Assembly: GCA_041493205.1 (NCBI GenBank)
Contig: JBGPYM010000162.1
Location: forward strand, 1 to 7,373
DNA from: JBGPYM01 sp041493205
GTDB taxonomy: Bacteria; Bacteroidota; Ignavibacteria; UBA10030; UBA6906
Length of the DNA: 7,373 bases
Direction of reading: 5' to 3'
Shown here: positions 1 to 6,886 of the stretch, in pieces
Layout: each line of letters begins with the position of its first letter
How positions within the stretch are numbered: the first letter of the stretch is position 1
Position numbers and translations under genes: made by a program
The notes under the pieces: model-generated
The model's database searches: none
Told to the model about the DNA's origin: nothing
The model's input: only the letters and a program-made list of their open reading frames with translations

Positions 1-1100
1 AGAACAAGGAGCAGCGTTATCACTGCAAAAAAAATGACCAGCCGGGTTCGCTGGTACACCAGGGCGATAACACCAAACAGGATCGGCACAAGTCCGACGT
101 ACACACTGCTGTTGGTCCACGGCACAATGGGGCCCCAGTACAGGTCCGCCTTCAACCCGTAAAACCCGGGGATGAGCAGCGTGATGATTTCTCCTGGGTG
201 CCAGGACCAGTTCGTCGCGTAATCGAAGGCAAGTCCCCCTGCCGCTCCCGTCGTTCCGCCCCCGCGCATGGAGTACTGCGCGTACTCGTAGACCGAAAGA
301 TAGATGTAGGAAGAAATCGCGAATCCCACCGCGAGACCGCCCGCAAAGAGGAGTACCCTCACCAGCGCACGGACAGGATTGCTCCGGAGGTCCTGGACGG
401 CATCGTATACAAGGTACAACCCCATCACCATGAAGACGTAATAGACCATCTGCATGTGATTGGTGAGCATGAGCGTACCGACCCCCGCGGAAAAAAGGCC
501 GAAGCTGAGCAGGTCGCGCCGTTCGAACAGTTTATGCGTGAGCAACACCAGGAGCGGCAGGTAACAGAGCGCCATCAGCTTCGATCCATGCCCCTCGCCC
601 GGCAGCCCGACGGCGTACGGACTCAGCATGACGGTGAACGCGGCGATCAGCGCTGCAGGGCGCGAGTATCCCCACGCGCGCATCAGGAACAGCATACCGA
701 CGCCGCCAATCAGGCAATAGACGATGAGCCAGGTCCACTTGCCGTTGAGATACAGAAGGTTGAGAACGGTCTGTGCGGTGGTCTGGAGATAGTTGACGTT
801 CCGCGGTACGTACGCCACATTGCCGAACGTCGGCATGCCGCTGAAGAAGAATGGCATCCAGAGAACCTCGGTTCCTTCGGCCTGCGTGATGCGGTTGCCG
901 GCGGCGGCATAGCTCATGGCGGTGGCCGTGTCACCTTCCGAGGCGAAGGCCGCGTTGTCGAAAATGATGCCGCGGAACAGTACCAGCGTGACCACGTACA
1001 GAAGTCCGACGCAGAGAAGGTCCAGCGTCACCGGCGAAAATCGCTCGAAGGGATTTCCCGCGGATGCGGGCGGTGCCGGCTTCGGCTTATGTGCTGCCAT
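1..1100 (-). CDS. YfhO-family polytopic membrane protein (putative GT-C glycosyltransferase), N-terminal part
   Basis: Partial: 366 codons are open from an ATG at 1100 to the window edge, so the C-terminus is missing. By my reading residues 27-45 form a first membrane helix, followed by an acidic extracytoplasmic loop with E55-G-D57. Further hydrophobic segments lie near 124-141, 147-165, 174-189, 197-230, 246-268, 332-348 and 353-366. The motifs FFFSGMPTFG (84-93), GEGHGSK (168-174), TNHMQMVYY (213-221) and DYATNWSWHPGEIITLLIPG (293-312) match what I recall of long bacterial YfhO proteins. Known YfhO members are multi-membrane proteins linked to glycosylation of cell-wall polymers from a lipid-carried sugar; that role here is inference. 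The first 14 bases overlap the end of the GT4 gene, so it is probably cotranscribed and translationally coupled as the last visible operon member. A weak AAAGAA lies upstream of the ATG. Another GT-C type membrane protein cannot be excluded. Confidence 0.82.
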   Translation of the reverse strand, partial: MAAHKPKPAPPASAGNPFERFSPVTLDLLCVGLLYVVTLVLFRGIIFDNAAFASEGDTATAMSYAAAGNRITQAEGTEVLWMPFFFSGMPTFGNVAYVPRNVNYLQTTAQTVLNLLYLNGKWTWLIVYCLIGGVGMLFLMRAWGYSRPAALIAAFTVMLSPYAVGLPGEGHGSKLMALCYLPLLVLLTHKLFERRDLLSFGLFSAGVGTLMLTNHMQMVYYVFMVMGLYLVYDAVQDLRSNPVRALVRVLLFAGGLAVGFAISSYIYLSVYEYAQYSMRGGGTTGAAGGLAFDYATNWSWHPGEIITLLIPGFYGLKADLYWGPIVPWTNSSVYVGLVPILFGVIALVYQRTRLVIFFAVITLLLV

Positions 1101-2226
1101 AGATGTGTTCTTTGCGCTGTGAGAAGAAATCGCGGACCTGCCGCGAGAATGCGTCCCTGCCGAACTCAAGCGCGCGAAGGCGGGCGGCAGCGCCCATGCG
1201 GGAGGCGCGTGCAGGATTCTCCATCACGCCGAGCGTTGCGGTGATGAGTTCCTCGCGCGTGGTCCAGAGAGTGCCCGAGACGCCGCCGGCGACGATTTCG
1301 CGCTGGCCGCCGCTGTTGACGACGACCGGGACGCACCCGGCGGTCATTGCCTCTGCAGTCGTCATGCCGAAGTGCTCCATCTGTTCGGGAAACCGCGCCT
1401 CATCGATCCCGAATCCCGCGGCGTGCCAGAAGAGTTGCGCACGGTGATAACAATCGGCAAGAAATGAATACGGCGAATTGAGGTGAAATACAATGGGGTA
1501 ACCCTCCGCACTGCTGCGGAGCTCCGCAAGATACTTCCGGGATTCGCCGTCCTCGCCGCAACTCCCGACAATCCAGTACTCCCATGGTTGCCCCGGAACA
1601 CGGCGGCAGAGTTCCTTGAACGCCTCGATCAGAAACGGGTAACGCTTGTCGTTGTAAAGACCGCGGAAGACCCGCCCGACACTCAGGATCAGCGGCTGCT
1701 TCACGCCCTCGCGCCCGAAATCATCGATCGGCGGATACAGGACGGTCGCATCAATCCGATGATGCCGCCGCAGTATCTCCTGCACGAAGTGCGAATACAC
1801 GATCACACCCGCGGCGGCACGGGCCCGCCGGAGCAATGAGCGCCGGAACAGGTCCTTCACTGACTCACGGAAGTCTCCGCGGAGCCCGTCCCGGAGTATG
1901 CGGCGCACGCCCATGGGACCATACGGAATCTGCAGGATATACACGGAACGGGAAGGGTCGACCGGGAGCGGATACCAGTTTGAAAGAATCAGCGCCAAGT
2001 CGGCGGAGCGGAGCATGGGCATCCTGGCGCGGTCAGGGATGGGTGCCATGCGAACGCTGTCGAGCGTGAGATGAAAGTACTCCTTCAACCGCGCCGGCGT
2101 GACCCCCTCCTCGGGGAGTATCAGCGTAACGTCGTGCTCGGTGGCGAGCGCCTCGAGCGCGGAGCAGAAGTACTTTTCACCTCCGCCCATGGCGATCCAG
2201 TTGGTATTATATGCGGCAATCTGCAC
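1087..2226 (-). CDS. Glycosyltransferase family 4 (GT-B fold)
   Basis: Complete protein of 379 residues, a normal length for GT4. It should transfer a sugar from a nucleotide donor to a growing glycan at the cytoplasmic face, with retention of configuration. The N-terminal acceptor domain opens with the glycine-rich loop GGGEKYF (14-20). The C-terminal donor domain starts near residue 178 (LILSVGRVF) and contains the GT4 EX7E signature EHFGMTTAE with E284 and E292, followed by AMTAGCVPVV. Both acids of the signature are present, so it looks active. The start is a GTG, supported by a strong GGGGAAGG ribosome binding site five bases upstream; no better in-frame start is visible. It follows the GT2 gene after a 32-base gap and overlaps the YfhO-like gene by 14 bases. 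Donor and acceptor cannot be told from sequence; the general shape resembles mannosyl- or glucosyltransferases. Confidence 0.93.
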   Translation of the reverse strand: MQIAAYNTNWIAMGGGEKYFCSALEALATEHDVTLILPEEGVTPARLKEYFHLTLDSVRMAPIPDRARMPMLRSADLALILSNWYPLPVDPSRSVYILQIPYGPMGVRRILRDGLRGDFRESVKDLFRRSLLRRARAAAGVIVYSHFVQEILRRHHRIDATVLYPPIDDFGREGVKQPLILSVGRVFRGLYNDKRYPFLIEAFKELCRRVPGQPWEYWIVGSCGEDGESRKYLAELRSSAEGYPIVFHLNSPYSFLADCYHRAQLFWHAAGFGIDEARFPEQMEHFGMTTAEAMTAGCVPVVVNSGGQREIVAGGVSGTLWTTREELITATLGVMENPARASRMGAAARLRALEFGRDAFSRQVRDFFSQRKEHIYGST

Positions 2227-2231
2227 GTATG

Positions 2232-2250
2232 CCTTCCCCGGGTTTCCGGG
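2232..2250 (-). promoter_or_regulatory. Strong ribosome binding site overlapping a small GC hairpin, upstream of the GT4 gene
   Basis: On the minus strand the sequence GGGGAAGG (2239 to 2232) sits five bases before the GTG at 2226 and decides that start. Directly upstream, CCCGG (2250-2246), loop AAAC (2245-2242) and CCGGG (2241-2237) can form a 5-bp all-GC stem. Its 3' arm contains the first three Gs of the Shine-Dalgarno. The elements lie in the 32-base gap between the GT2 stop and the GT4 start. That the stem affects translation is inference only. Confidence 0.5.
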
Positions 2251-2258
2251 CGCTTCAG

Positions 2259-3119
2259 TCAGGGTGACGAGAGATGGATGAGGCGTTTGACCTGCTTCGC
2301 AAGGAACTTTGCATAGTACGCCACAAACGCGACCGGACGGATCGCTGCAGGCCAGTGCCGCCGGTAGAGCACAAGGCGGAGCGAGAGCTTTGCATCCGAC
2401 TTGTTCGAGAAGAGCGGCAGAAAGAACGTGCGTGGTGTGACACGCTCACGCACCCGCCGCTGCACCGATTCTTCCGTTCTGTTCCATATCCTGGCATCCG
2501 GGGCGATTGCCAGCGGAAAGCCCGCCTTCACCGCACGGAGACTGAAATCGGCGTCTGCCGCGTACTGGGGAAAATGAATCTCGTCATAGGAGCCGATCGC
2601 ATCAAACACCTGCACGGGGACGAGCGTCCCCATGCCGGTCAGCCAGCAGAGGGGCCCGTCGTCGGCCGACGTCCGGTGGACAAGATCCCCGGCCAGCCAG
2701 TGCATCTTCCCCCCGGCGTACCAGATGCGCTCCGGATCCGACTGGTAATAGATCGTGGATCCGACGAGTGTCCCGGGCCGGGACTCCGCGGTGCGCACCA
2801 GCGCATCGAGGAGGAATGGATCGACCAGCACATCGTCATTGATGGTGAGAATATACTCCGCCTCCCGCCCGCGGGCGTCCGCGATGCCGATGTTCGTCGC
2901 ACGCGTCCACCAGAGCCCGCCGTGCGTGCGGATGATCCGGACAGAAGGAAACTCGCGCGTAATGGCGTCCGCCGATCCATCCGTGCTTCCGTCGTCCACG
3001 AGAATCATTTCGTAGCGTGGATACCGTACGGACGAAAAGCTCCGGAGAAAATCGCAGGTGATGGCCCTCCGGTTATATATCGGTACGATGACTGCGATGA
3101 GGGGAGCAGGGGCGGTCAT
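2259..3119 (-). CDS. Glycosyltransferase family 2 (rhamnosyltransferase-like, GT-A fold)
   Basis: Complete protein of 286 residues. The N-terminus is a classic GT2 nucleotide-sugar domain: IAVIVPIYNRR (8-18), VDDGSTDGS (41-49), GLWWTRATNIGIADA (68-82) and the metal-binding NDD (94-96). WLTGMGTLVPVQVFDAIGSYDE (159-180) and the acidic ADADFSLRA motif (188-196) supply the usual acceptor side and catalytic base region. The GLWW-x-x-ATN block is what I associate with the rhamnosyltransferase-like GT2 subgroup, but the actual sugar is unknown. An inverting cytoplasmic transferase is expected. Residues about 250-282 (LYRRHWPAAIRPVAFVAYYAKFL) are basic and partly hydrophobic and may help membrane association. 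The ATG lies 10 bases after the stop of the GT9-like gene with no clear Shine-Dalgarno, so translation probably depends on ribosomes arriving from that gene. Confidence 0.93.
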   Translation of the reverse strand: MTAPAPLIAVIVPIYNRRAITCDFLRSFSSVRYPRYEMILVDDGSTDGSADAITREFPSVRIIRTHGGLWWTRATNIGIADARGREAEYILTINDDVLVDPFLLDALVRTAESRPGTLVGSTIYYQSDPERIWYAGGKMHWLAGDLVHRTSADDGPLCWLTGMGTLVPVQVFDAIGSYDEIHFPQYAADADFSLRAVKAGFPLAIAPDARIWNRTEESVQRRVRERVTPRTFFLPLFSNKSDAKLSLRLVLYRRHWPAAIRPVAFVAYYAKFLAKQVKRLIHLSSP

Positions 3120-3129
3120 GCGCGCGGTG

Positions 3130-4203
3130 TCAGAATGAAACCTTGTCGAGAATATACCGGAGGAAGGGACGGGGGCCGTATCTCCGGAACACGTGACCGA
3201 GGGAGCGCGCGATCTTCAGCGGCTGCTTCTGCCGGAGGACCGAGCGCAGGAACACCTCGATGTAAAAATCGAGACGGACGGGAATCTGCTCGTGAAACTC
3301 CTTCCGCGCCTCCGCAAACGACCCGTGCAGGACGGCCTGGATGCAATCGGCGACACGCTCTTCAGGGCAGTCCGTCAGCTCGATGATATGTTCTGCCGAT
3401 AGTCCGAAATGTTCGGCGTCATGAACCATGGAAGCGAACACGGACGTGGAGCGCCTCAGCAACTGGATCGCCGGGAGTGGTTTCGCCCAGTCGGAGGTGC
3501 AGAGCCACGAGATCCCGCTGGAGCAGCCGACAAGCAGCGTGCAATATCTGCTGAGTTCCGCATTCTGGGTGAGCGTGAGGATGCTCCCGTCGACGATCTT
3601 CCCGGGCGTTTCCTGCACGCGTTCCGTTGAGGAGAGGATGAACACCGTGTCATCGCGCCGGGCGGTCACACGCGCGGCGACCGCGGCCGCGAAGGCGATC
3701 GTGACGAACGACTGCCTGCTCTCAGCGGCACACTCGAAGAGAATGACGTGCGTCCGTCCGGCCAGCCCGTGACGCTCGGCGAACCCCCGGGCTGCCGCCA
3801 CGTCGCGGTCGTTCAAACGGATGACCGGTTGTACCGGAACGGTCACCGGGTGCGGGTACCCGCGAAAGATGGAGGCGCGGATGGTCCCGTCGAAGTTCTG
3901 GTAATTGTCCGGGCTGAGTTGCGTGAAAAAGGCCCGGTCAAACTCGCCCCGTCTGACGCGTGCGCGGGCCTCAGCGGCAAAACGCCGCCAGGTCGCGTCC
4001 GCATCGTCCCGCCGGGCAAGGGGAATTTCCCAGATCGCATCCACGAAGGGATTTTCATCGATGACGGACCGGTATTTCGATCCGATGGCCCAGGTCAGAT
4101 GGCACGCCGGCTCATCGTGCTTGATCTGGCGGGCGACAGCAGTGGCATACAGGCAATCCCCGAAGGAGCCAAGGTGCCCGAGGAGGATGCGCCGTGCGTG
4201 CAT
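3130..4203 (-). CDS. GT9-like (heptosyltransferase-related) protein, divergent
   Basis: Complete protein of 357 residues, close to the usual size of GT9 enzymes, which transfer heptose or similar sugars from ADP- or UDP-type donors to LPS and other glycans. The N-terminus RILLGHLGSFGDCLYATAVARQIK (5-28) matches the GT9 start, including the Asp (D16) that is catalytic in WaaC-type enzymes. HLTWAIGSKYRSVIDENPFVD (35-55) also fits. The C-terminal half has THVILFE (151-157) and LLVGCSSGISWL (223-234), the equivalent of the donor-binding D-[ST]-G-x-x-H block. Here Ser228 and Trp233 replace the usual Asp and His. The last 80 residues are basic and rich in arginine. The start ATG overlaps the upstream stop (TAATG) and has an AGGAA five bases before it. 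The fold assignment is fairly sure, the substrate is unknown, and the altered donor motif may mean a different donor or lost activity. Confidence 0.78.
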   Translation of the reverse strand: MHARRILLGHLGSFGDCLYATAVARQIKHDEPACHLTWAIGSKYRSVIDENPFVDAIWEIPLARRDDADATWRRFAAEARARVRRGEFDRAFFTQLSPDNYQNFDGTIRASIFRGYPHPVTVPVQPVIRLNDRDVAAARGFAERHGLAGRTHVILFECAAESRQSFVTIAFAAAVAARVTARRDDTVFILSSTERVQETPGKIVDGSILTLTQNAELSRYCTLLVGCSSGISWLCTSDWAKPLPAIQLLRRSTSVFASMVHDAEHFGLSAEHIIELTDCPEERVADCIQAVLHGSFAEARKEFHEQIPVRLDFYIEVFLRSVLRQKQPLKIARSLGHVFRRYGPRPFLRYILDKVSF

Positions 4204-5075
4204 TACGGTTCCTGCATCATCATGGCCGCGAGCGCCGTGAAATCCACCGCTGGTTGCCAGCCAAGGCGGTTCATCGTTCCGGGGTCCGACACAAGCCGCC
4301 GGTACTCCGGCACGAATCCTTCACGCACGCGGACGTGGTTCTCCCAGCGGAGACCCGTGCTGCGAAAACAGGCGTCGAGCCATTGCGCTATCGAATACGC
4401 TTTGCCCGACCCGATGACTGCTTCAGCGACGTCGTCCTGTCGCACCAGCGTCAGCATCGCCTCGGCGACATCGCCGGCAAACGTCCATTCCTTTTCTACA
4501 GAAGGATCGCCGACGGTCACGCTCTCGGTGCTGCCTGCGGCAATCCTGCGCGCGGCGAGCGCGATCATCATGCTGACATGGTCCGGTGTACGGCGCGGGC
4601 TCTCGTGATGGAAAAGATATCCCAGGTACGTCCTGATGCCGAGCGAGCGGAAATACCGTGCCGCAAACGCCGACTGGATCCGGGCGACGGCATAGGAACT
4701 GGTGGGGGCGAATGCGTCCCGTTCCGAAATCGGTTTTCCTTCGTTCACAAACTGGACCCCGCTCCCTGCGATGAATACCCGCGACTGCGGGCTGTGTACC
4801 CGCACCGCCTCGAGGATATTGAGCGTGCCGCCCGCGATGGTGGCATGGTGGTCGAAGAGCGCCTCGTGACGTGTCGTGGAGTGTGCGGCGAGGTGAAACA
4901 CATACGCGGGACGGTGGTGCCGGATCAGGGAGATGACTGCGCCCGCGTCCGACACGTCGCACACGGCGTCGCCGGACGACCGGGAGACGGCGATCGGGGT
5001 CACACCCTCACGCCTGCAGGCCGACGCAAGATAATAGCCGTCCTGGCCGCCTGCGCCGAAGATGAGCGCGTTCAT
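4203..5075 (-). CDS. NAD(P)-dependent SDR, GDP-mannose 4,6-dehydratase-like, with altered active site
   Basis: Protein of 290 residues, extended short-chain dehydrogenase family. The Rossmann start ALIFGAGGQDGYYLA (3-17) and FNHESPRR-like FHHESPRR (155-162) resemble GDP-mannose 4,6-dehydratase (Gmd). HLAAHS (61-66), SSYAVARIQSAFAARYF (126-142) and EWTFAGDVAEAM (196-207) also fit. Gmd makes GDP-4-keto-6-deoxymannose, the precursor of several deoxysugars. Two active-site features differ. The catalytic YxxxK is Y128-x-x-x-R132 (codon CGG). The S/T-S-E block that carries the dehydratase Glu reads GSGVQFV (104-110) with no Glu. It is also about 30-50 residues shorter than Gmd as I remember it. It may therefore be a reductase, an epimerase or a non-catalytic relative. 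The start at 5075 is chosen because ATGA overlaps the preceding stop and the glycine-rich motif follows at once; an in-frame ATG at 5183 would add 36 residues unlike the family. Confidence 0.82.
   Translation of the reverse strand: MNALIFGAGGQDGYYLASACRREGVTPIAVSRSSGDAVCDVSDAGAVISLIRHHRPAYVFHLAAHSTTRHEALFDHHATIAGGTLNILEAVRVHSPQSRVFIAGSGVQFVNEGKPISERDAFAPTSSYAVARIQSAFAARYFRSLGIRTYLGYLFHHESPRRTPDHVSMMIALAARRIAAGSTESVTVGDPSVEKEWTFAGDVAEAMLTLVRQDDVAEAVIGSGKAYSIAQWLDACFRSTGLRWENHVRVREGFVPEYRRLVSDPGTMNRLGWQPAVDFTALAAMMMQEP
4209..4213 (-). promoter_or_regulatory. Ribosome binding site of the GT9-like gene
   Basis: AGGAA on the minus strand lies five bases before the ATG at 4203, inside the last codons of the dehydrogenase gene, whose TAA shares its final A with that ATG. 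It supports this start and indicates translational coupling. Confidence 0.55.
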
Positions 5076-6886
5076 CGCGGCTTCTTTTTCCGGAATACCA
5101 GCGAGGCGAATGTGTAACGGCACCCCGCATATTCGAAATCGGGTGACGGACAGTCCCAGGAAGGGGTGTCCGCGAGCGCGCAATCAGTGAGGCGCGGGAG
5201 CAGGCGGTCGATAATATCGTTCTGCGTGTAGAATCGGAAATCTTCCGGCGGAATCGTATCACCCGGCCGGTACTGGTCGTTGAAGTCGCACGTCAGGACC
5301 GCAAAGCCCCCCGGCGCAAGCAGGGTCGCAATGTCCGCGAGAAACTGAACGTCGTCGCGTACGTGCTCGAGCACGGAAGTGGAGAGCACGACGTCGTACG
5401 AACCCCGTTTCGTGGAAGGCTTGTGGAGGAACGTGGCCAGGTCGTAATTGATGATCGGATCGATCATGTCGATGGAGGCGCCCAGCGCCCGCAGCGCATG
5501 CGCCGCAGTGTCTTCGTAGCTGCCGACGGCGAGGATGCGGGCTCCCCGTTTCCGGGACGCGAGGTGCCGCACCGTGTCAAAGACGAATGCCTGCTGTATG
5601 TTGGCGCGGGCCATCTTCCGCGACATCATGTCGGGAAGAAGTTCGCTGAGGGTATCGATCACCGGGGCATACTGCCGCCGGGCGGCATCATCGAGTATCC
5701 TGTTGAACTTCCGCGCGCCTGTGATCGTTGCGCGGGAAGCCGCCGTCTGCCGCCTGCCGGCACCGGATCGGGTCACGGGCGGAAGGGCGGGCGCCCGCAT
5801 CAGCTTGTCGCCGGCCAGGCTGGTCCGCGCGAGCCGCTTGCGAAGGAACCTGCGTACCCTCTTGAGGAAAGGGTGATACGGCTGAACGATGAGCGGGCGG
5901 TTCAGGATGGATTCAATGATGCGTTCAAAGTCCCAGAGGAGATTCTCCGCCGTCCACTCATGTGCAACGTTTGCAAGCGGAGCGAAACCGTTCCGGAGAA
6001 TCTGGCGGAGGCTGGAATCTTCGATGCAGATGGACGGCTGCACATCGAACAGATGGCGGAACATCACGCTTCTGGTGATGGCAATCGGGCGCCGGACGGC
6101 AAGCGCGTAATCGAGGACGCTCGAGATCCCGCGTCCTTCGTTTGTGGCGTAGAAGAAAGCGTTCAGCGAATTGCCGGCGAGGAAATCGAGAAGCTGATTG
6201 TTGGACAGGAAATGCTGCGTGACGTCGAGGCGGATGCCCGGCTTGGTGACAAGCGCCCGGCACTGGTCGATGACCGCCTGTGCCCGCGCGCCGTCGCGAT
6301 CCACAACGTCGTTCAAGGGAATGTGCAGGCGGATGACCGCGCGGTCGAACTCATCCTGTACCTGGCGGACGACGGCGTCAAATCCCTTCCCGGGCGTCCC
6401 GAACCCGAAGCTCCCGATGACAGGGACGCGGGGCAGGCGCTTTGTGTTCGTAAAGCGCGGGATCACCCGACCGCTTTTATACACGAGAGAATTGAACAGC
6501 AGGAGCGTCGGGTCGGGGGCGATGTGATAATGGAACAGGTCGGTGTCGAGGCTGTCGGCGGTCCGCTGGGTACCTTCGTGGAGTATGCCGACGTGCGGCA
6601 CGGGAATGGTGCGAAGAAGATCCCGCGTGACCCAGGGGAGGGTGAGGAGCGTGAAGTTGTAGATGATCACCCGCGGCTGGAGCTGCGTAAATGCGGCCCG
6701 CAGATCTGCGGGGCTTGAACATTCGCGGTACAGGAACTCGTACCGGCGGGATTTCCGGAGTTCCGCGGCGGTCGTGAGGCCATACTGGTGGACGCCGCAG
6801 CGGACGGCGGGGTGAGAGACGAACAGGATGCGTGGTCGGTCAACGATGCGCCGCCGGGAGGATGGTGGTCGGGGGCGCGCGTTCAC
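5072..6886 (-). CDS. Glycosyltransferase-methyltransferase fusion protein
   Basis: Complete 604-residue protein with two domains. Residues about 18-340 look like a GT-B glycosyltransferase: RILFVSHPAVRCGVHQYG (19-36) resembles a GT4 N-terminal loop, VIGSFGFGTPGKGFDAVVRQV (156-176) starts the donor domain, and NEGRGISSVLDYALAVRRPIAI (249-270) sits where GT4 has its EX7E. Only E250 is kept; the second Glu position is L258, next to D259. A basic linker (about 341-390) leads to a class I SAM methyltransferase (about 390-604): motif I ILAVGSYEDT (451-460), DMID (473-476), and DVVLSTSVLEHVRDD (498-512) with LLAPGGFAVLTCDF (522-535). The end, FEYAGCRYTFASLVFRK, is typical of small methyltransferases in glycan clusters. 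The GTG start shares GTGA with the preceding stop. An internal ATG at 5800 (residue 363) could in principle give a separate methyltransferase, but no separate start is needed. Likely role: add a sugar and methylate it or a neighbour. Confidence 0.82.
   Translation of the reverse strand: MNARPRPPSSRRRIVDRPRILFVSHPAVRCGVHQYGLTTAAELRKSRRYEFLYRECSSPADLRAAFTQLQPRVIIYNFTLLTLPWVTRDLLRTIPVPHVGILHEGTQRTADSLDTDLFHYHIAPDPTLLLFNSLVYKSGRVIPRFTNTKRLPRVPVIGSFGFGTPGKGFDAVVRQVQDEFDRAVIRLHIPLNDVVDRDGARAQAVIDQCRALVTKPGIRLDVTQHFLSNNQLLDFLAGNSLNAFFYATNEGRGISSVLDYALAVRRPIAITRSVMFRHLFDVQPSICIEDSSLRQILRNGFAPLANVAHEWTAENLLWDFERIIESILNRPLIVQPYHPFLKRVRRFLRKRLARTSLAGDKLMRAPALPPVTRSGAGRRQTAASRATITGARKFNRILDDAARRQYAPVIDTLSELLPDMMSRKMARANIQQAFVFDTVRHLASRKRGARILAVGSYEDTAAHALRALGASIDMIDPIINYDLATFLHKPSTKRGSYDVVLSTSVLEHVRDDVQFLADIATLLAPGGFAVLTCDFNDQYRPGDTIPPEDFRFYTQNDIIDRLLPRLTDCALADTPSWDCPSPDFEYAGCRYTFASLVFRKKKPR

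Noticed and set aside
198..1244. Plus-strand open frame of 348 codons opposite the YfhO-like gene
   Set aside because: It has the same codon-register shadow, is charged and low in motifs, and lies opposite a clear membrane protein.
2237..2250. The GC hairpin after the GT2 stop as a transcription terminator
   Set aside because: The stem has only five pairs, no T-run follows on the minus strand, and a strong ribosome binding site for the next gene overlaps it.
2274..3386. Plus-strand open frame of 370 codons opposite the GT2 gene
   Set aside because: It is in codon register with the GT2 gene, which has all GT2 motifs; the plus product has none.
3748..5117. Plus-strand open frames of 286 and 307 codons opposite the GT9-like and dehydrogenase genes
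   Set aside because: Each is in register with the minus gene below it and gives Arg/Pro-rich products without recognisable domains.
5076..5183. Upstream ATG giving the dehydrogenase 36 extra residues
   Set aside because: The extension overlaps the conserved end of the methyltransferase domain. SDR proteins begin just before the glycine-rich loop, which fits the ATGA start at 5075.
5363..6718. Plus-strand open frame of 451 codons opposite the fused glycosyltransferase-methyltransferase
   Set aside because: It lies in the exact codon register of the minus gene, where antisense stops arise only from sense TTA, CTA and TCA codons, which are rare in GC-rich genes. The product shows no family motif.
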